Source: an uncultured Pigmentiphaga sp. (GTDB lineage: Bacteria; Pseudomonadota; Gammaproteobacteria; Burkholderiales; Burkholderiaceae_B). Taken from it: DNA of 10,707 nucleotides. Positions 1-6,399 of this stretch are shown here, one piece after another (the stretch's first letter is position 1; each line of letters opens with the position of its first letter). The notes under the pieces are model-generated. The model worked only from the letters and a program-made list of their open reading frames with translations, searched no databases and was not told the DNA's origin. The position numbers and the translations under genes were made by a program. The DNA is taken from the NCBI GenBank assembly GCA_937891425.1, contig CALAGD010000070.1, positions 1 to 10,707 of the forward strand, read 5' to 3'.

Positions 1-14
1 TCCGCGCTATCCTT

Positions 15-34
15 CCCCGCCCTGAACGGCGGGG
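15..34. terminator. GC-rich hairpin at left edge (possible terminator or mobile-element end)
   Basis: A perfect 7-bp inverted repeat, CCCCGCC and GGCGGGG, is separated by a 6-base loop. It lies 37 bases before the OsmC start codon. There is no T-run on either side (it is followed by ATTGTC), so it is not a classical intrinsic terminator. It could end transcription of an upstream gene outside the window, or be the terminal hairpin of an IS200/IS605-type element, whose ends often carry GC-rich stems of this kind. The window does not contain the neighbouring sequence needed to decide. Confidence 0.35.
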
Positions 35-71
35 ATTGTCGCGCACAGGGTCAACACTCAAGGAGGCAGGC

Positions 72-497
72 ATGCAAAAGCACGCATCGGCAGTCTGGCA
101 GGGCGCACTGAAGGACGGTCACGGCATTATCTCCACCGAAAGCGGCACGCTGCAGGACGCACCCTATGGTTTCAACACACGGTTCGAAGGGGTACGCGGA
201 ACCAACCCGGAAGAACTCATCGCTGCCGCCCATGCCGGATGTTTTTCCATGGCGCTCTCGGCCATTCTCGGCCAGGCCAACCTTACGGCCGAACGAATTG
301 AAACACGGGCCACGGTGACGCTTGAGAAACAGGCAGAAGGTTTCGCCATTACTGCGGTCCACCTCGACGTGACGGCACGTGTTCCCGGCGCCACCCAGGA
401 ATCCTTCGAGCAGGCCGCACAGGCTGCCAAGGCCGGCTGCCCGGTATCGAAGGTATTGAGTGCGCGGATCACCCTGGATGCCCGGCTGGCAGCATGA
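72..497 (+). CDS. OsmC/Ohr-family peroxiredoxin
   Basis: A 141-residue cytoplasmic protein of the OsmC/Ohr family, thiol-dependent peroxidases that reduce organic hydroperoxides. The two family redox cysteines are visible: Cys57 in AHAGCFSM and Cys123 in AGCPVSK. The conserved NPEELIAAAHAGC stretch and the closing AGCPVSKVLSA helix are intact, and the length is normal for OsmC rather than a fusion. The start at 72 is chosen because AGGAGG lies at 61-66, five bases upstream; an in-frame start at 36 would add 12 residues that do not look like the family and overlap this Shine-Dalgarno site. The gene converges with the minus-strand transporter operon, so it is a separate transcription unit. Its promoter must lie in the first 60 bases or outside the window. 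OsmC is more likely than Ohr from the C-terminal half, but this is not certain. Confidence 0.93.
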   Translation: MQKHASAVWQGALKDGHGIISTESGTLQDAPYGFNTRFEGVRGTNPEELIAAAHAGCFSMALSAILGQANLTAERIETRATVTLEKQAEGFAITAVHLDVTARVPGATQESFEQAAQAAKAGCPVSKVLSARITLDARLAA

Positions 498-539
498 TGC
501 ATGTACCGGCCCCGGACAGCGGACAACGGCGTTCGGAGG

Positions 540-562
540 AAAACTGCGCGTCCATGTACGCG
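540..562 (-). terminator. possible terminator of the aap operon
   Basis: Read on the minus strand, directly after the ATPase stop codon (565-563), is a 5-bp stem (CGCGT, ACGCG; 562-547) with a 6-base loop, then CAG and a short TTTT (543-540). The stem is short and the T-run has only four bases, so it would be a weak terminator. It lies in the 65-bp convergent gap between the OsmC gene and the transporter operon, where a terminator is expected. Confidence 0.3.
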
Positions 563-1366
563 TCAACGATCCAGTACGTCACGCAGGAATGCCTGCGTCC
601 GCTCATGCCGGGGCGAAGCAAAGAACGCGGCGGGCGGCGCGATCTCCAGGATCTGCCCGTTGTCCATGAAGACGACACGATCGGCTACCTGCCGCGCAAA
701 GCCCATTTCGTGGGTCACGCACACCATGGTCATGCCCTCGTTGGCCAGGTCGATCATGGTATCGAGCACTTCCTTCACCATCTCCGGATCGAGCGCCGAA
801 GTCGGCTCATCGAACAGCATTACCCGCGGCTTCATGCATAGCGCGCGCGCAATCGCCACCCGTTGTTGCTGGCCGCCCGACAGCTGGCCCGGATACTTGT
901 GCGCATGCTCCGCCACATGCACCCGCGCGAGCAGGCTCATCGCCAGCTCGCTGGCCTCGCGTGCCGCCAGACGGCCCGTCGATACCGGAGCAAGCGTGCA
1001 GTTTTCCAGCACGGTCATGTGAGGAAACAGGTTGAACTGCTGGAACACCATGCCTACCTGGCGGCGCACCAGCGTCAGATCGCCCTGCCCCGGTTCCAGC
1101 CTGCTGCCACAGACGTCGATCGAACCGGTCTGGAAGGGTTCTATGCCGTTGATGCAGCGGATCAGCGAAGACTTGCCCGAACCGGAAGGTCCGCAGATGA
1201 CCACCCGTTCACCCGGGGCAACCGACAGGTTGATGTCGCGCAAGGCGTGGTAGTCCTCATACCACTTGTTCAGATTGCGTATGTCGACAATGGGCCAGCC
1301 ATCGCCGGAGGAATGCGCCATGGCCACTTCCTGTCGACCCTCTGCGGACGTTACGGAGTTGCTCAT
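563..1366 (-). CDS. aapP: amino-acid ABC transporter ATP-binding protein (AapP-like)
   Basis: The cytoplasmic ATPase of an importer of the polar/general L-amino-acid class. In the 267-residue product, all nucleotide-binding motifs are intact: Walker A GPSGSGKS at 59-66, Q-loop FQQFNLFPH near 108-116, signature LSGGQQQ at 162-168, Walker B VMLFDE at 182-187, and H-loop His219 in VTHEM. Phrases such as LNKWY, IRCIN, LENCTLAP and ALDPEMVKEVLDTM match the AapP/GlnQ type. The chosen ATG overlaps the last base of the upstream permease stop codon as TAATG, so translation is coupled. A second in-frame ATG at 1321 (252 residues) has a better-spaced AGGA seven bases upstream and may be the true or an additional start. 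It is the last gene of the operon. Substrate range cannot be read from the ATPase. Confidence 0.93.
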   Translation of the reverse strand: MSNSVTSAEGRQEVAMAHSSGDGWPIVDIRNLNKWYEDYHALRDINLSVAPGERVVICGPSGSGKSSLIRCINGIEPFQTGSIDVCGSRLEPGQGDLTLVRRQVGMVFQQFNLFPHMTVLENCTLAPVSTGRLAAREASELAMSLLARVHVAEHAHKYPGQLSGGQQQRVAIARALCMKPRVMLFDEPTSALDPEMVKEVLDTMIDLANEGMTMVCVTHEMGFARQVADRVVFMDNGQILEIAPPAAFFASPRHERTQAFLRDVLDR

Positions 1367-2472
1367 TACCTCTGCCCCAAGGTCGCGCTGTAGCGCGACA
1401 TGGCAAAACAGAACACGAAATAGATGACTCCGACGAAAAGATAGATTTCGGTGCCAAAGCCCTGCCACATCGGGTCGGCGACAGCACGCTGTGCCGCAGT
1501 CATTACATCGAAGATGCCCACCACGACGACGATGGACGTCGCCTTGAAAAAGGCAATGAAGACATTGACGATTGCCGGCAGGACTGCCACATAGGCCTGC
1601 GGCAGGATGATCTTCAACAGCGTGACCATCTTGCCAAGGCCAAGCGCCTCGGCCGCCTCGTACTGTCCCCTGGGAATTGTCTGCAAGCCGCCGCGGATGA
1701 CTTCAGCCAGATACGCGGCGGAAAACAGGGAGAAAGCCACGAATACCCGGAACAGCTTCGAGAGACTGACATCGGCGGGCAAGAAGAGCGGGATCATGAC
1801 GCTGGCCAGGAACAGCACGGCCACCAGGGGTACGCTGCGCGCAATCTCGATGAACGCCACCGCGATTGCTTTGCCCACGGAAGGACGCGGCGAGTTGCGC
1901 AGCAAGGCCAGCACGGTGGCAATGGGAAACCCGGCGGCAAGGCTCAGGGTGGCCAGGATCAACGTCACCGGCAGACCACCCCACTGGTCTTCTGGAACAT
2001 GGACCAGCCCCAGTATCCCGCCCCGCATCAATATGCCGTACACCACCAGCACGACGATCCAGACGCCCACCAGCCGGCGGCTCCAGAGCTTTCGCATGGC
2101 GGAGAGGAGATAGCCCACGCCCAGCACGGCAATCGCCAGAGCCGGGCGCCAATGCAGCTCGTAGGGATAGACACCAAACAGGATGAGGCGAAACTTCTCC
2201 GCAACCACGGCCCAGCATGCCCCGGCTTCTGACTGCCGGCACACGTCAGGCCCCTGGCTCCCGGTAGAGAATACTGCGCGGACGACGCCCCAGTCGACGA
2301 ACCGCACGCACAGCCAGATGAGCACGATACTCAGCAGGATCGTCGTTGCCGAGGTTGCCGGAGAAGAAAAGTACAGTGCACGCGTACGAACCCACCACCC
2401 CGCCGGCTCGGACGGCCTCGGGCGCGGGGCAATTTCTGCGGTTGCCACGAAAGTGCTGTCGTCCTGCTTCAT
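1366..2472 (-). CDS. aapM: amino-acid ABC transporter permease (AapM-like)
   Basis: An inner-membrane permease of the HisM/GlnP family, 368 residues. Many hydrophobic segments are visible, beginning near residue 42 (ATTILLSIVLIWLCV) and ending in IYLFVGVIYFVFCFAM. The C-terminal half carries the ATPase-contacting EAA loop, GQYEAAEALGL followed by LPQA. The protein has the long extra region before the permease core that is typical of AapM (about 380 residues in Rhizobium AapM from memory), including a periplasmic stretch with two cysteines (CRQSEAGACW). The ATG at 2472 is chosen because it overlaps the preceding permease stop as ATGA and has GGAG six bases upstream; a start at 2529 would intrude 19 codons into the preceding gene. 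It is expected to pair with the shorter permease to form a heterodimeric channel. Confidence 0.92.
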   Translation of the reverse strand: MKQDDSTFVATAEIAPRPRPSEPAGWWVRTRALYFSSPATSATTILLSIVLIWLCVRFVDWGVVRAVFSTGSQGPDVCRQSEAGACWAVVAEKFRLILFGVYPYELHWRPALAIAVLGVGYLLSAMRKLWSRRLVGVWIVVLVVYGILMRGGILGLVHVPEDQWGGLPVTLILATLSLAAGFPIATVLALLRNSPRPSVGKAIAVAFIEIARSVPLVAVLFLASVMIPLFLPADVSLSKLFRVFVAFSLFSAAYLAEVIRGGLQTIPRGQYEAAEALGLGKMVTLLKIILPQAYVAVLPAIVNVFIAFFKATSIVVVVGIFDVMTAAQRAVADPMWQGFGTEIYLFVGVIYFVFCFAMSRYSATLGQR

Positions 2473-3446
2473 GTCCTGCTCCAGACATGCTGCCGACGCT
2501 CGAACCAGTGCATGACCGCACTCATGCACAGCCCGATTACCCCATAAAACAACATGACGAGCGCCATGATTTCAATGGCGTGCCCTGTGTCGGTGAGCAT
2601 GGTATCGCCCACCGCCATGAAATCCTGATAGCCGATGACCAGCGCGAGCGAGCTGTTCTTGAAAACGCCCAGGTACTCACTGGCCAGGGCCGGCAAGCCG
2701 ACCCGTACCGCCTGAGGCCCGACTACCCTGACCAGGGTAGTCCGGCGCGACAGGCCCAGCGCCTTGCATGCCTCCCATTGTCCGGTCGGGATTGAACCTA
2801 CTGCCGACCGTACGATTTCCGCGATGAATGCGGCGGTATACAGGGAAATGCCGAGAAACAGCGCCGCGAATTCAGGTGTCATGGACACGAGCGCATGTAC
2901 CGAGAACCCCTGTACCGTGGGAAACAGGAATATTCCGCGGTTGGAAGCCAGGATGAACTCGGCGTCCCTGACCGCGCTGAGTGGCGGCAAACTGAGCACC
3001 AACCCATACCAGAAGACGATGTGCAACAGTACTGGCACGTTGCGCATGGCCTCTACATAGACCGTACAGACACGACGCGCCAGGGGGTTATGCGCGAGCG
3101 AACCCAGCCCAACCAGTAGTCCGGCCAGCGTGGACAGCACGATGGTCGCGGCCGTCAGTTTGAGGGTGTTCAATGCCCCGGCAGCAAGCGCCCGGGCGGC
3201 GGTACTGACGCCCAGCTCAAACTCGAGCGGCGACGTGAGTACGGGCGTGACGGCCGGGCGCGAGAGGAAGTCGAACCCTGTACGTACACCGCGTTCCTGC
3301 AGGTTGGTGCTGGTGACCTGGAACATCAGGAACACCAGCCCCGCCAGTACAGCGAACGCAACCACCTGGCGCAGCACGGCCCACCAATTCCATGACCGCG
3401 AAGCTCCCCGTGAGGCGGTTACGGGCTTGCCCGATCTTGCTTTCAT
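2469..3446 (-). CDS. aapQ: amino-acid ABC transporter permease (AapQ-like, short form)
   Basis: An inner-membrane permease, 325 residues, partner of the following AapM-like protein. It has an N-terminal membrane segment (VVAFAVLAGLVFLMF), then a periplasmic FDFLSRPAV region, the NTLKLT entry to the permease core, and the EAA loop GQWEACKALGLS with GPQA following. The AYLAEVIRG-type motif appears here as AAFIAEIVRS. Compared with Rhizobium AapQ (about 400 residues, recalled), the stretch between NRGIFLFP and MTPEFAALFLG is much shorter and seems to lack the central pair of hydrophobic segments. The ATG at 3446 is preceded by AAGG five bases away; the alternative start at 3506 lies in the stem-loop region after the binding-protein gene and gives an unlikely hydrophilic leader. 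It overlaps aapM by four bases. Confidence 0.9.
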   Translation of the reverse strand: MKARSGKPVTASRGASRSWNWWAVLRQVVAFAVLAGLVFLMFQVTSTNLQERGVRTGFDFLSRPAVTPVLTSPLEFELGVSTAARALAAGALNTLKLTAATIVLSTLAGLLVGLGSLAHNPLARRVCTVYVEAMRNVPVLLHIVFWYGLVLSLPPLSAVRDAEFILASNRGIFLFPTVQGFSVHALVSMTPEFAALFLGISLYTAAFIAEIVRSAVGSIPTGQWEACKALGLSRRTTLVRVVGPQAVRVGLPALASEYLGVFKNSSLALVIGYQDFMAVGDTMLTDTGHAIEIMALVMLFYGVIGLCMSAVMHWFERRQHVWSRT

Positions 3447-3473
3447 GCCAACCTTGTACCTGACTCGCCAATT

Positions 3474-3497
3474 TGCCGGCGGGTGGCACGCCCGGCA
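3474..3497 (-). other. intercistronic stem-loop between binding-protein and permease genes
   Basis: In the 83-bp gap between the binding-protein stop codon and the permease start is an imperfect palindrome: TGCCGG pairs with CCGGCA, extended by two further CG pairs past one bulged base, with a loop of about seven bases. On the minus strand it is followed by AAATT, not a T-run, so it is not a standard terminator. Stem-loops in this position in binding-protein operons commonly protect the upstream message and keep the binding protein more abundant than the permeases; that role is inference here. Confidence 0.45.
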
Positions 3498-3529
3498 GTC
3501 TGCCACAGCGCGCTACCCCTACCGTCGAC

Positions 3530-4588
3530 TCAGCGCATCGGAATGGCGTACAGCAATCCTCCATTCTCAGCCAGACGGTTCTTCCCGCGCGGCATGCCGG
3601 TGACACCAAGATTGCGCTCGAATGCTTCACCGTAATTGCCCACCTTGGCCACGATCTGGGCAGCCCAGTCGTTACTCAGGCCCAGCGACTGGCCCAGATC
3701 ACCGCTAGTGCCAAGCAGGCGCTGCACATTCGGGTCTTTCGAATCGCGGAATTTGTCAATGTTCTTCGAATCGATGCCGAGTTCTTCCGCATTGATCATG
3801 GCATTGAGCGTGTACTGGACGACGTCGTACCAGCGTGGGTCACCTTTGCGGACCGCACCCGCCAACGGCTCGAGCGCGTGCGTATCCTCGAGCAGGATGT
3901 AGTCATTGCCCTTGGGGCCCAGCGTTCCCTTGAAGGCGGCCAGCGCTGCCAGGCTGTGGAACACCGCATCGCACCGGTTCGCCAGGAAAGAACGACGCAG
4001 TTGCTCGCCATCCGAGAACGGCACGGGCTTGTAGCGCAGCTTGTGCTTGCCGAAGAATTCGCCCAGATTGGTTTCACCCGGCCCTGCGACGATGCAAATG
4101 CTGGCATCATCGAGCTGCTTGACCGAATTCACCCCCAGTACCTTCGGCACCATGATGCCGTAAGTGTCGAAGAAGTAGGTGCCCGGAAACTGTACCCCTG
4201 CCTTGCTCTCGCGCGTCAGCGTCCAGGTGATCTGGGCAAACGCCACGTCCACCTCGCCCGACTGCACTGCCACCAGCCGCTGCGCCGGTGTGAGACTGAC
4301 AAACTTCACCTTGTTGGGGTCACCCAGCACAGCCGTCGCCACGGCCCGGCACAGATCGGCATCCAGCCCCCGCATCACCCCCTGGCTGTCCGGCAGCGAG
4401 AAGTTCGGCGCGCTGCCGATGACCCCGCAATTCAGGACGCCACGCTCCTTGACGACATCCAGCGTGGACGCAGGTGTGCGCACCGTACCAGCACCCTGTT
4501 GACTCTCCTGGGCACTGGCCGGATACGCCATGGCCAGCCCCAGTACGGTCGTGGCCAGCATGCCAAGCAAATGAGTTCTCGTCTTCAT
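3530..4588 (-). CDS. aapJ: periplasmic amino-acid-binding protein (AapJ-like)
   Basis: The substrate-capturing subunit of the importer, 352 residues, exported to the periplasm. It starts with a classical Sec signal peptide: a basic MKTRTH start, a hydrophobic core, and probable cleavage after AYPASA (residue 26). The mature part is a family 3 (polar amino-acid) binding protein: TLDVVKERGVLNCGV, DADLCRAVA, LQ-like VAVQSGEVDVAFAQ, TWTLTRES, and the AapJ-type ending VGNYGEAFERNLG ... GLLYAIPMR. The arginine after TWTLT (Arg126) fits the ligand alpha-carboxylate contact in this family. AapJ relatives that I recall read LSRNTTWT where this protein has FAQITWT. The ATG at 4588 is preferred over one at 4594 because GGGA lies six bases upstream of it. 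It follows the PLP-enzyme gene by 19 bases and is clearly in the same operon. Confidence 0.92.
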   Translation of the reverse strand: MKTRTHLLGMLATTVLGLAMAYPASAQESQQGAGTVRTPASTLDVVKERGVLNCGVIGSAPNFSLPDSQGVMRGLDADLCRAVATAVLGDPNKVKFVSLTPAQRLVAVQSGEVDVAFAQITWTLTRESKAGVQFPGTYFFDTYGIMVPKVLGVNSVKQLDDASICIVAGPGETNLGEFFGKHKLRYKPVPFSDGEQLRRSFLANRCDAVFHSLAALAAFKGTLGPKGNDYILLEDTHALEPLAGAVRKGDPRWYDVVQYTLNAMINAEELGIDSKNIDKFRDSKDPNVQRLLGTSGDLGQSLGLSNDWAAQIVAKVGNYGEAFERNLGVTGMPRGKNRLAENGGLLYAIPMR

Positions 4589-4607
4589 GGACATTCCCAC
4601 TTGTGAT

Positions 4608-5750
4608 TCATTGATTGGAAAAATGCCTGATCGCGTCAGCCAGCAGGGTGACGCACCGCTCCACATCTGCGGGTGTGTTGTAGAAGTGCGGGGAAACCCG
4701 CACACCTTCCCCACGCGGGGCCACACTGACTCCCCGCGCGCTCAGCCACGCGCAACACGCTTCGTTACGCAGGGCCTTGAATACCTGGATTCCAGCCCGC
4801 CGGCTTGCCGGCGTCAGTGACACCAGCCCATGCTCGCGCGCCACCTGATGGAGATGTTCTCCCAACATCTGCACCCGGCGGTAGACGAGATCCCACCCGA
4901 ACGACTCGAACATGTCTAGAGTGGCGTCCAGGCCGTAAAGGGCTGGGTAATTCACATGTGCGTACTGCAGCTGCGCGGAATCGTCGATGTTCGCGTAGCC
5001 CTGATAGGCAGGTGACATGGCCTCTCGTGCCCGTGAAGACGTTACCAGGATGGCGATGCCAAAACCGGACAGCATCCATTTGAAGAAGGACGAGGCATAC
5101 ACGTCGACGTGCTGCAGCTGAACCGGAATTGCGCCCATGGCCTGCAACCCGTCGACCACCAGCAAGGTGCCGTAGCGCCGGCAGTGTTCGCCCAGCTGCT
5201 GCAAATCGACCGTAGTGCCGGTACTGGAATGGGTGTGCGACACGGCCAGCACGCGGGCGCGCGGCCCGAGCGCCGCGATCAGGGCGTCTTGCCGCTGCTC
5301 CTCGGACGGGATGGGTACCCTGACAATGTCCGCACCGCCCTGCACGGCAGGATTCCAGACACGCTGCACGGAGGGGAATTCGTCCGCTGCGACCACGATC
5401 TGGTCTCCTGGCGCATAACGCAGGCTATGCGCCACGAGGTTCAGGGCTTCCGTGGTGTTCGAAAGAAACGTGATGGATTCCGGGCGGATCGCAAGCCATC
5501 GCGCCAGCCGTTCACGCACGCGCGATCCCACGGCACGCCACTCGTCGGCCGCGTCATAGCCGCGGCTCTTGACGCTGTCGAAAAAGCGGGCGACGGCGGC
5601 CCCATGGCCCGCCCAGGCCAGTCCGGCCGAGGCGGTATCGAGGTAGGTCCGCTGGCCGAGGTAGGGAAACAGTGCGCGCACCTGCGCAAGTGTGCGATCT
5701 TCGCTCAAGACTGACACCCGCCACGATGGATTGCCCGGGAGATGTTGCAC
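4608..5750 (-). CDS. class V aminotransferase-fold PLP enzyme lacking the desulfurase cysteine
   Basis: A cytoplasmic PLP enzyme of fold type I, class V (the NifS/CefD/kynureninase superfamily), 380 residues. Seen in the sequence: the phosphate-binding turn SNTTEALN (97-104), His173 in SHTHSSTG, Asp200 in VVDGLQ, which contacts the pyridine nitrogen, the Schiff-base lysine Lys224 in SSFFKWMLSG, and the carboxylate-binding Arg351 in EGVRVSPHFYNT. Where SufS/IscS enzymes carry their catalytic cysteine, this protein reads VAPRGEGVRV, so it is not a normal cysteine desulfurase. A beta-lyase, epimerase or other C-S or amino-acid-cleaving activity is more likely. It is the first gene of the transporter operon and diverges from ridA, which suggests it acts on the imported amino acid. 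The start is uncertain: the GTG at 5750 has no good Shine-Dalgarno site, and GTG 5717 or TTG 5708 are possible. Confidence 0.87.
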   Translation of the reverse strand: MQHLPGNPSWRVSVLSEDRTLAQVRALFPYLGQRTYLDTASAGLAWAGHGAAVARFFDSVKSRGYDAADEWRAVGSRVRERLARWLAIRPESITFLSNTTEALNLVAHSLRYAPGDQIVVAADEFPSVQRVWNPAVQGGADIVRVPIPSEEQRQDALIAALGPRARVLAVSHTHSSTGTTVDLQQLGEHCRRYGTLLVVDGLQAMGAIPVQLQHVDVYASSFFKWMLSGFGIAILVTSSRAREAMSPAYQGYANIDDSAQLQYAHVNYPALYGLDATLDMFESFGWDLVYRRVQMLGEHLHQVAREHGLVSLTPASRRAGIQVFKALRNEACCAWLSARGVSVAPRGEGVRVSPHFYNTPADVERCVTLLADAIRHFSNQ

Positions 5751-5771
5751 ACCAGTGTCTGACCCGATGCA

Positions 5772-5801
5772 TCAACAATGATTGTTGAAGGAGTTCAACA
5801 A
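5772..5801. promoter_or_regulatory. operator-like cluster of three TCAACAA/TTGTTGA half-sites
   Basis: Two overlapping perfect inverted repeats share a middle arm. The first is TCAACAAT and ATTGTTGA around a single G (5772-5788); the second is TTGTTGAA and TTCAACAA around GGAG (5782-5801). The result is three half-sites in alternating orientation. They cover the -35 box of the ridA promoter and lie in the predicted leader of the divergent operon. This is the most likely binding site of the DauR-like regulator encoded at 6350-7138, but that link is inferred from position only. Confidence 0.6.
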
Positions 5802-5813
5802 AAAGTTTATGAT
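5785..5813 (+). promoter_or_regulatory. sigma70-like promoter of ridA
   Basis: TTGAAG (5785-5790) and TATGAT (5808-5813) are separated by 17 bases, a near-consensus arrangement. Transcription would start near 5820, leaving about 50 bases before the GTG start of ridA. The -35 box lies within the half-site cluster, so a bound regulator could block or reposition polymerase here. It also argues against in-frame ATG codons at 5782 and 5809 as starts, since they would precede the transcript. Confidence 0.6.
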
Positions 5814-5816
5814 CGA

Positions 5817-5846
5817 ACTATACGCGTTGGTTTCCAATCCGGTCAA
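5817..5846 (-). promoter_or_regulatory. sigma70-like promoter of the PLP-enzyme/aap operon
   Basis: On the minus strand, TTGACC (5846-5841) and TATAGT (5822-5817) are separated by 18 bases. Transcription would start near 5810, giving a leader of about 60 bases that contains the half-site cluster. Its -10 box is only three bases from the -10 box of the opposing ridA promoter, so the two promoters overlap face to face and their start sites cross. Confidence 0.55.
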
Positions 5847-5868
5847 GCTTGACACTCAGGAATCATCC

Positions 5869-6399
5869 GTGAGCTCCAAACCCTTATCCCACAGCCCGGA
5901 ACAGCGGCTGCAGCAACTCGGCATTGCGCTCCCCCGCCCGCAACTGCCTGCTGCCAATTACGTACCCGTCACACAGTCGGGCCGGCTCGTGTTCCTGGCA
6001 GGCCAGGGTCCGCTCAGCGAGGGCCGCGTCGCATACGCGGGCAAGGTCGGACGCGACCTCACCGAGCAGCAGGGCTACGAAGCCGCACGGCTCACCATCC
6101 TCAATTCGCTGGCGATTCTTCGCGCATACGCGGGCTCGCTCGACAACGTCACCCGCATCCTGAAATTGCTCGCCTGGGTCAACTGCGAGGAAGGATTTGC
6201 GCGTGAGCACCTCATCATCAACGGCGCATCCGACCTCCTCGTGGAAGTCTTCGGAGACCGCGGCCGCCACGCGCGCAGCGCGGTCGGCGCCCACGACCTG
6301 CCCATGAACGTGGCGGTCGAGATCGAATTGATCGCCGAGGTCAATTTCGATGCCGACGCCCGACCAGCCCAGAGTGTCCAGCAGCAGGCGCACACGTAA
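5869..6399 (+). CDS. RidA/YjgF-family enamine/imine deaminase
   Basis: A member of the RidA (YjgF/UK114) family, small enzymes that hydrolyse reactive enamine/imine intermediates such as 2-aminoacrylate released by PLP enzymes. In the 176-residue product, the family arginine is present in HARSAVG (Arg136) and the acidic residue in AVEIEL (Glu151), matching Arg105 and Glu120 of E. coli RidA. NYVPVTQSGRLVFLAGQGP (30-48) and INGASDLLVEVFGDRGRH are typical of the longer RidA-like subgroup of about 155 residues; this one has extra tails at both ends. The GTG at 5869 is chosen because AGGAA ends six bases upstream and because a strong promoter covers the upstream in-frame ATGs. It faces away from the PLP-enzyme gene, and its 3' end overlaps the regulator gene by 50 bases, indicating cotranscription. 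Confidence 0.9.
   Translation: MSSKPLSHSPEQRLQQLGIALPRPQLPAANYVPVTQSGRLVFLAGQGPLSEGRVAYAGKVGRDLTEQQGYEAARLTILNSLAILRAYAGSLDNVTRILKLLAWVNCEEGFAREHLIINGASDLLVEVFGDRGRHARSAVGAHDLPMNVAVEIELIAEVNFDADARPAQSVQQQAHT

Noticed and set aside
3473..4606. Long plus-strand open frame of 377 codons opposite the binding-protein gene
   Set aside because: It is the antisense shadow of a clear periplasmic binding protein in GC-rich DNA; it has no family motifs and a His/Arg/Gln-rich composition typical of such shadows.
4608..5750. Annotation as a cysteine desulfurase (iscS/sufS)
   Set aside because: The fold and PLP residues fit, but the catalytic cysteine loop is absent and there are no iron-sulfur assembly genes nearby.
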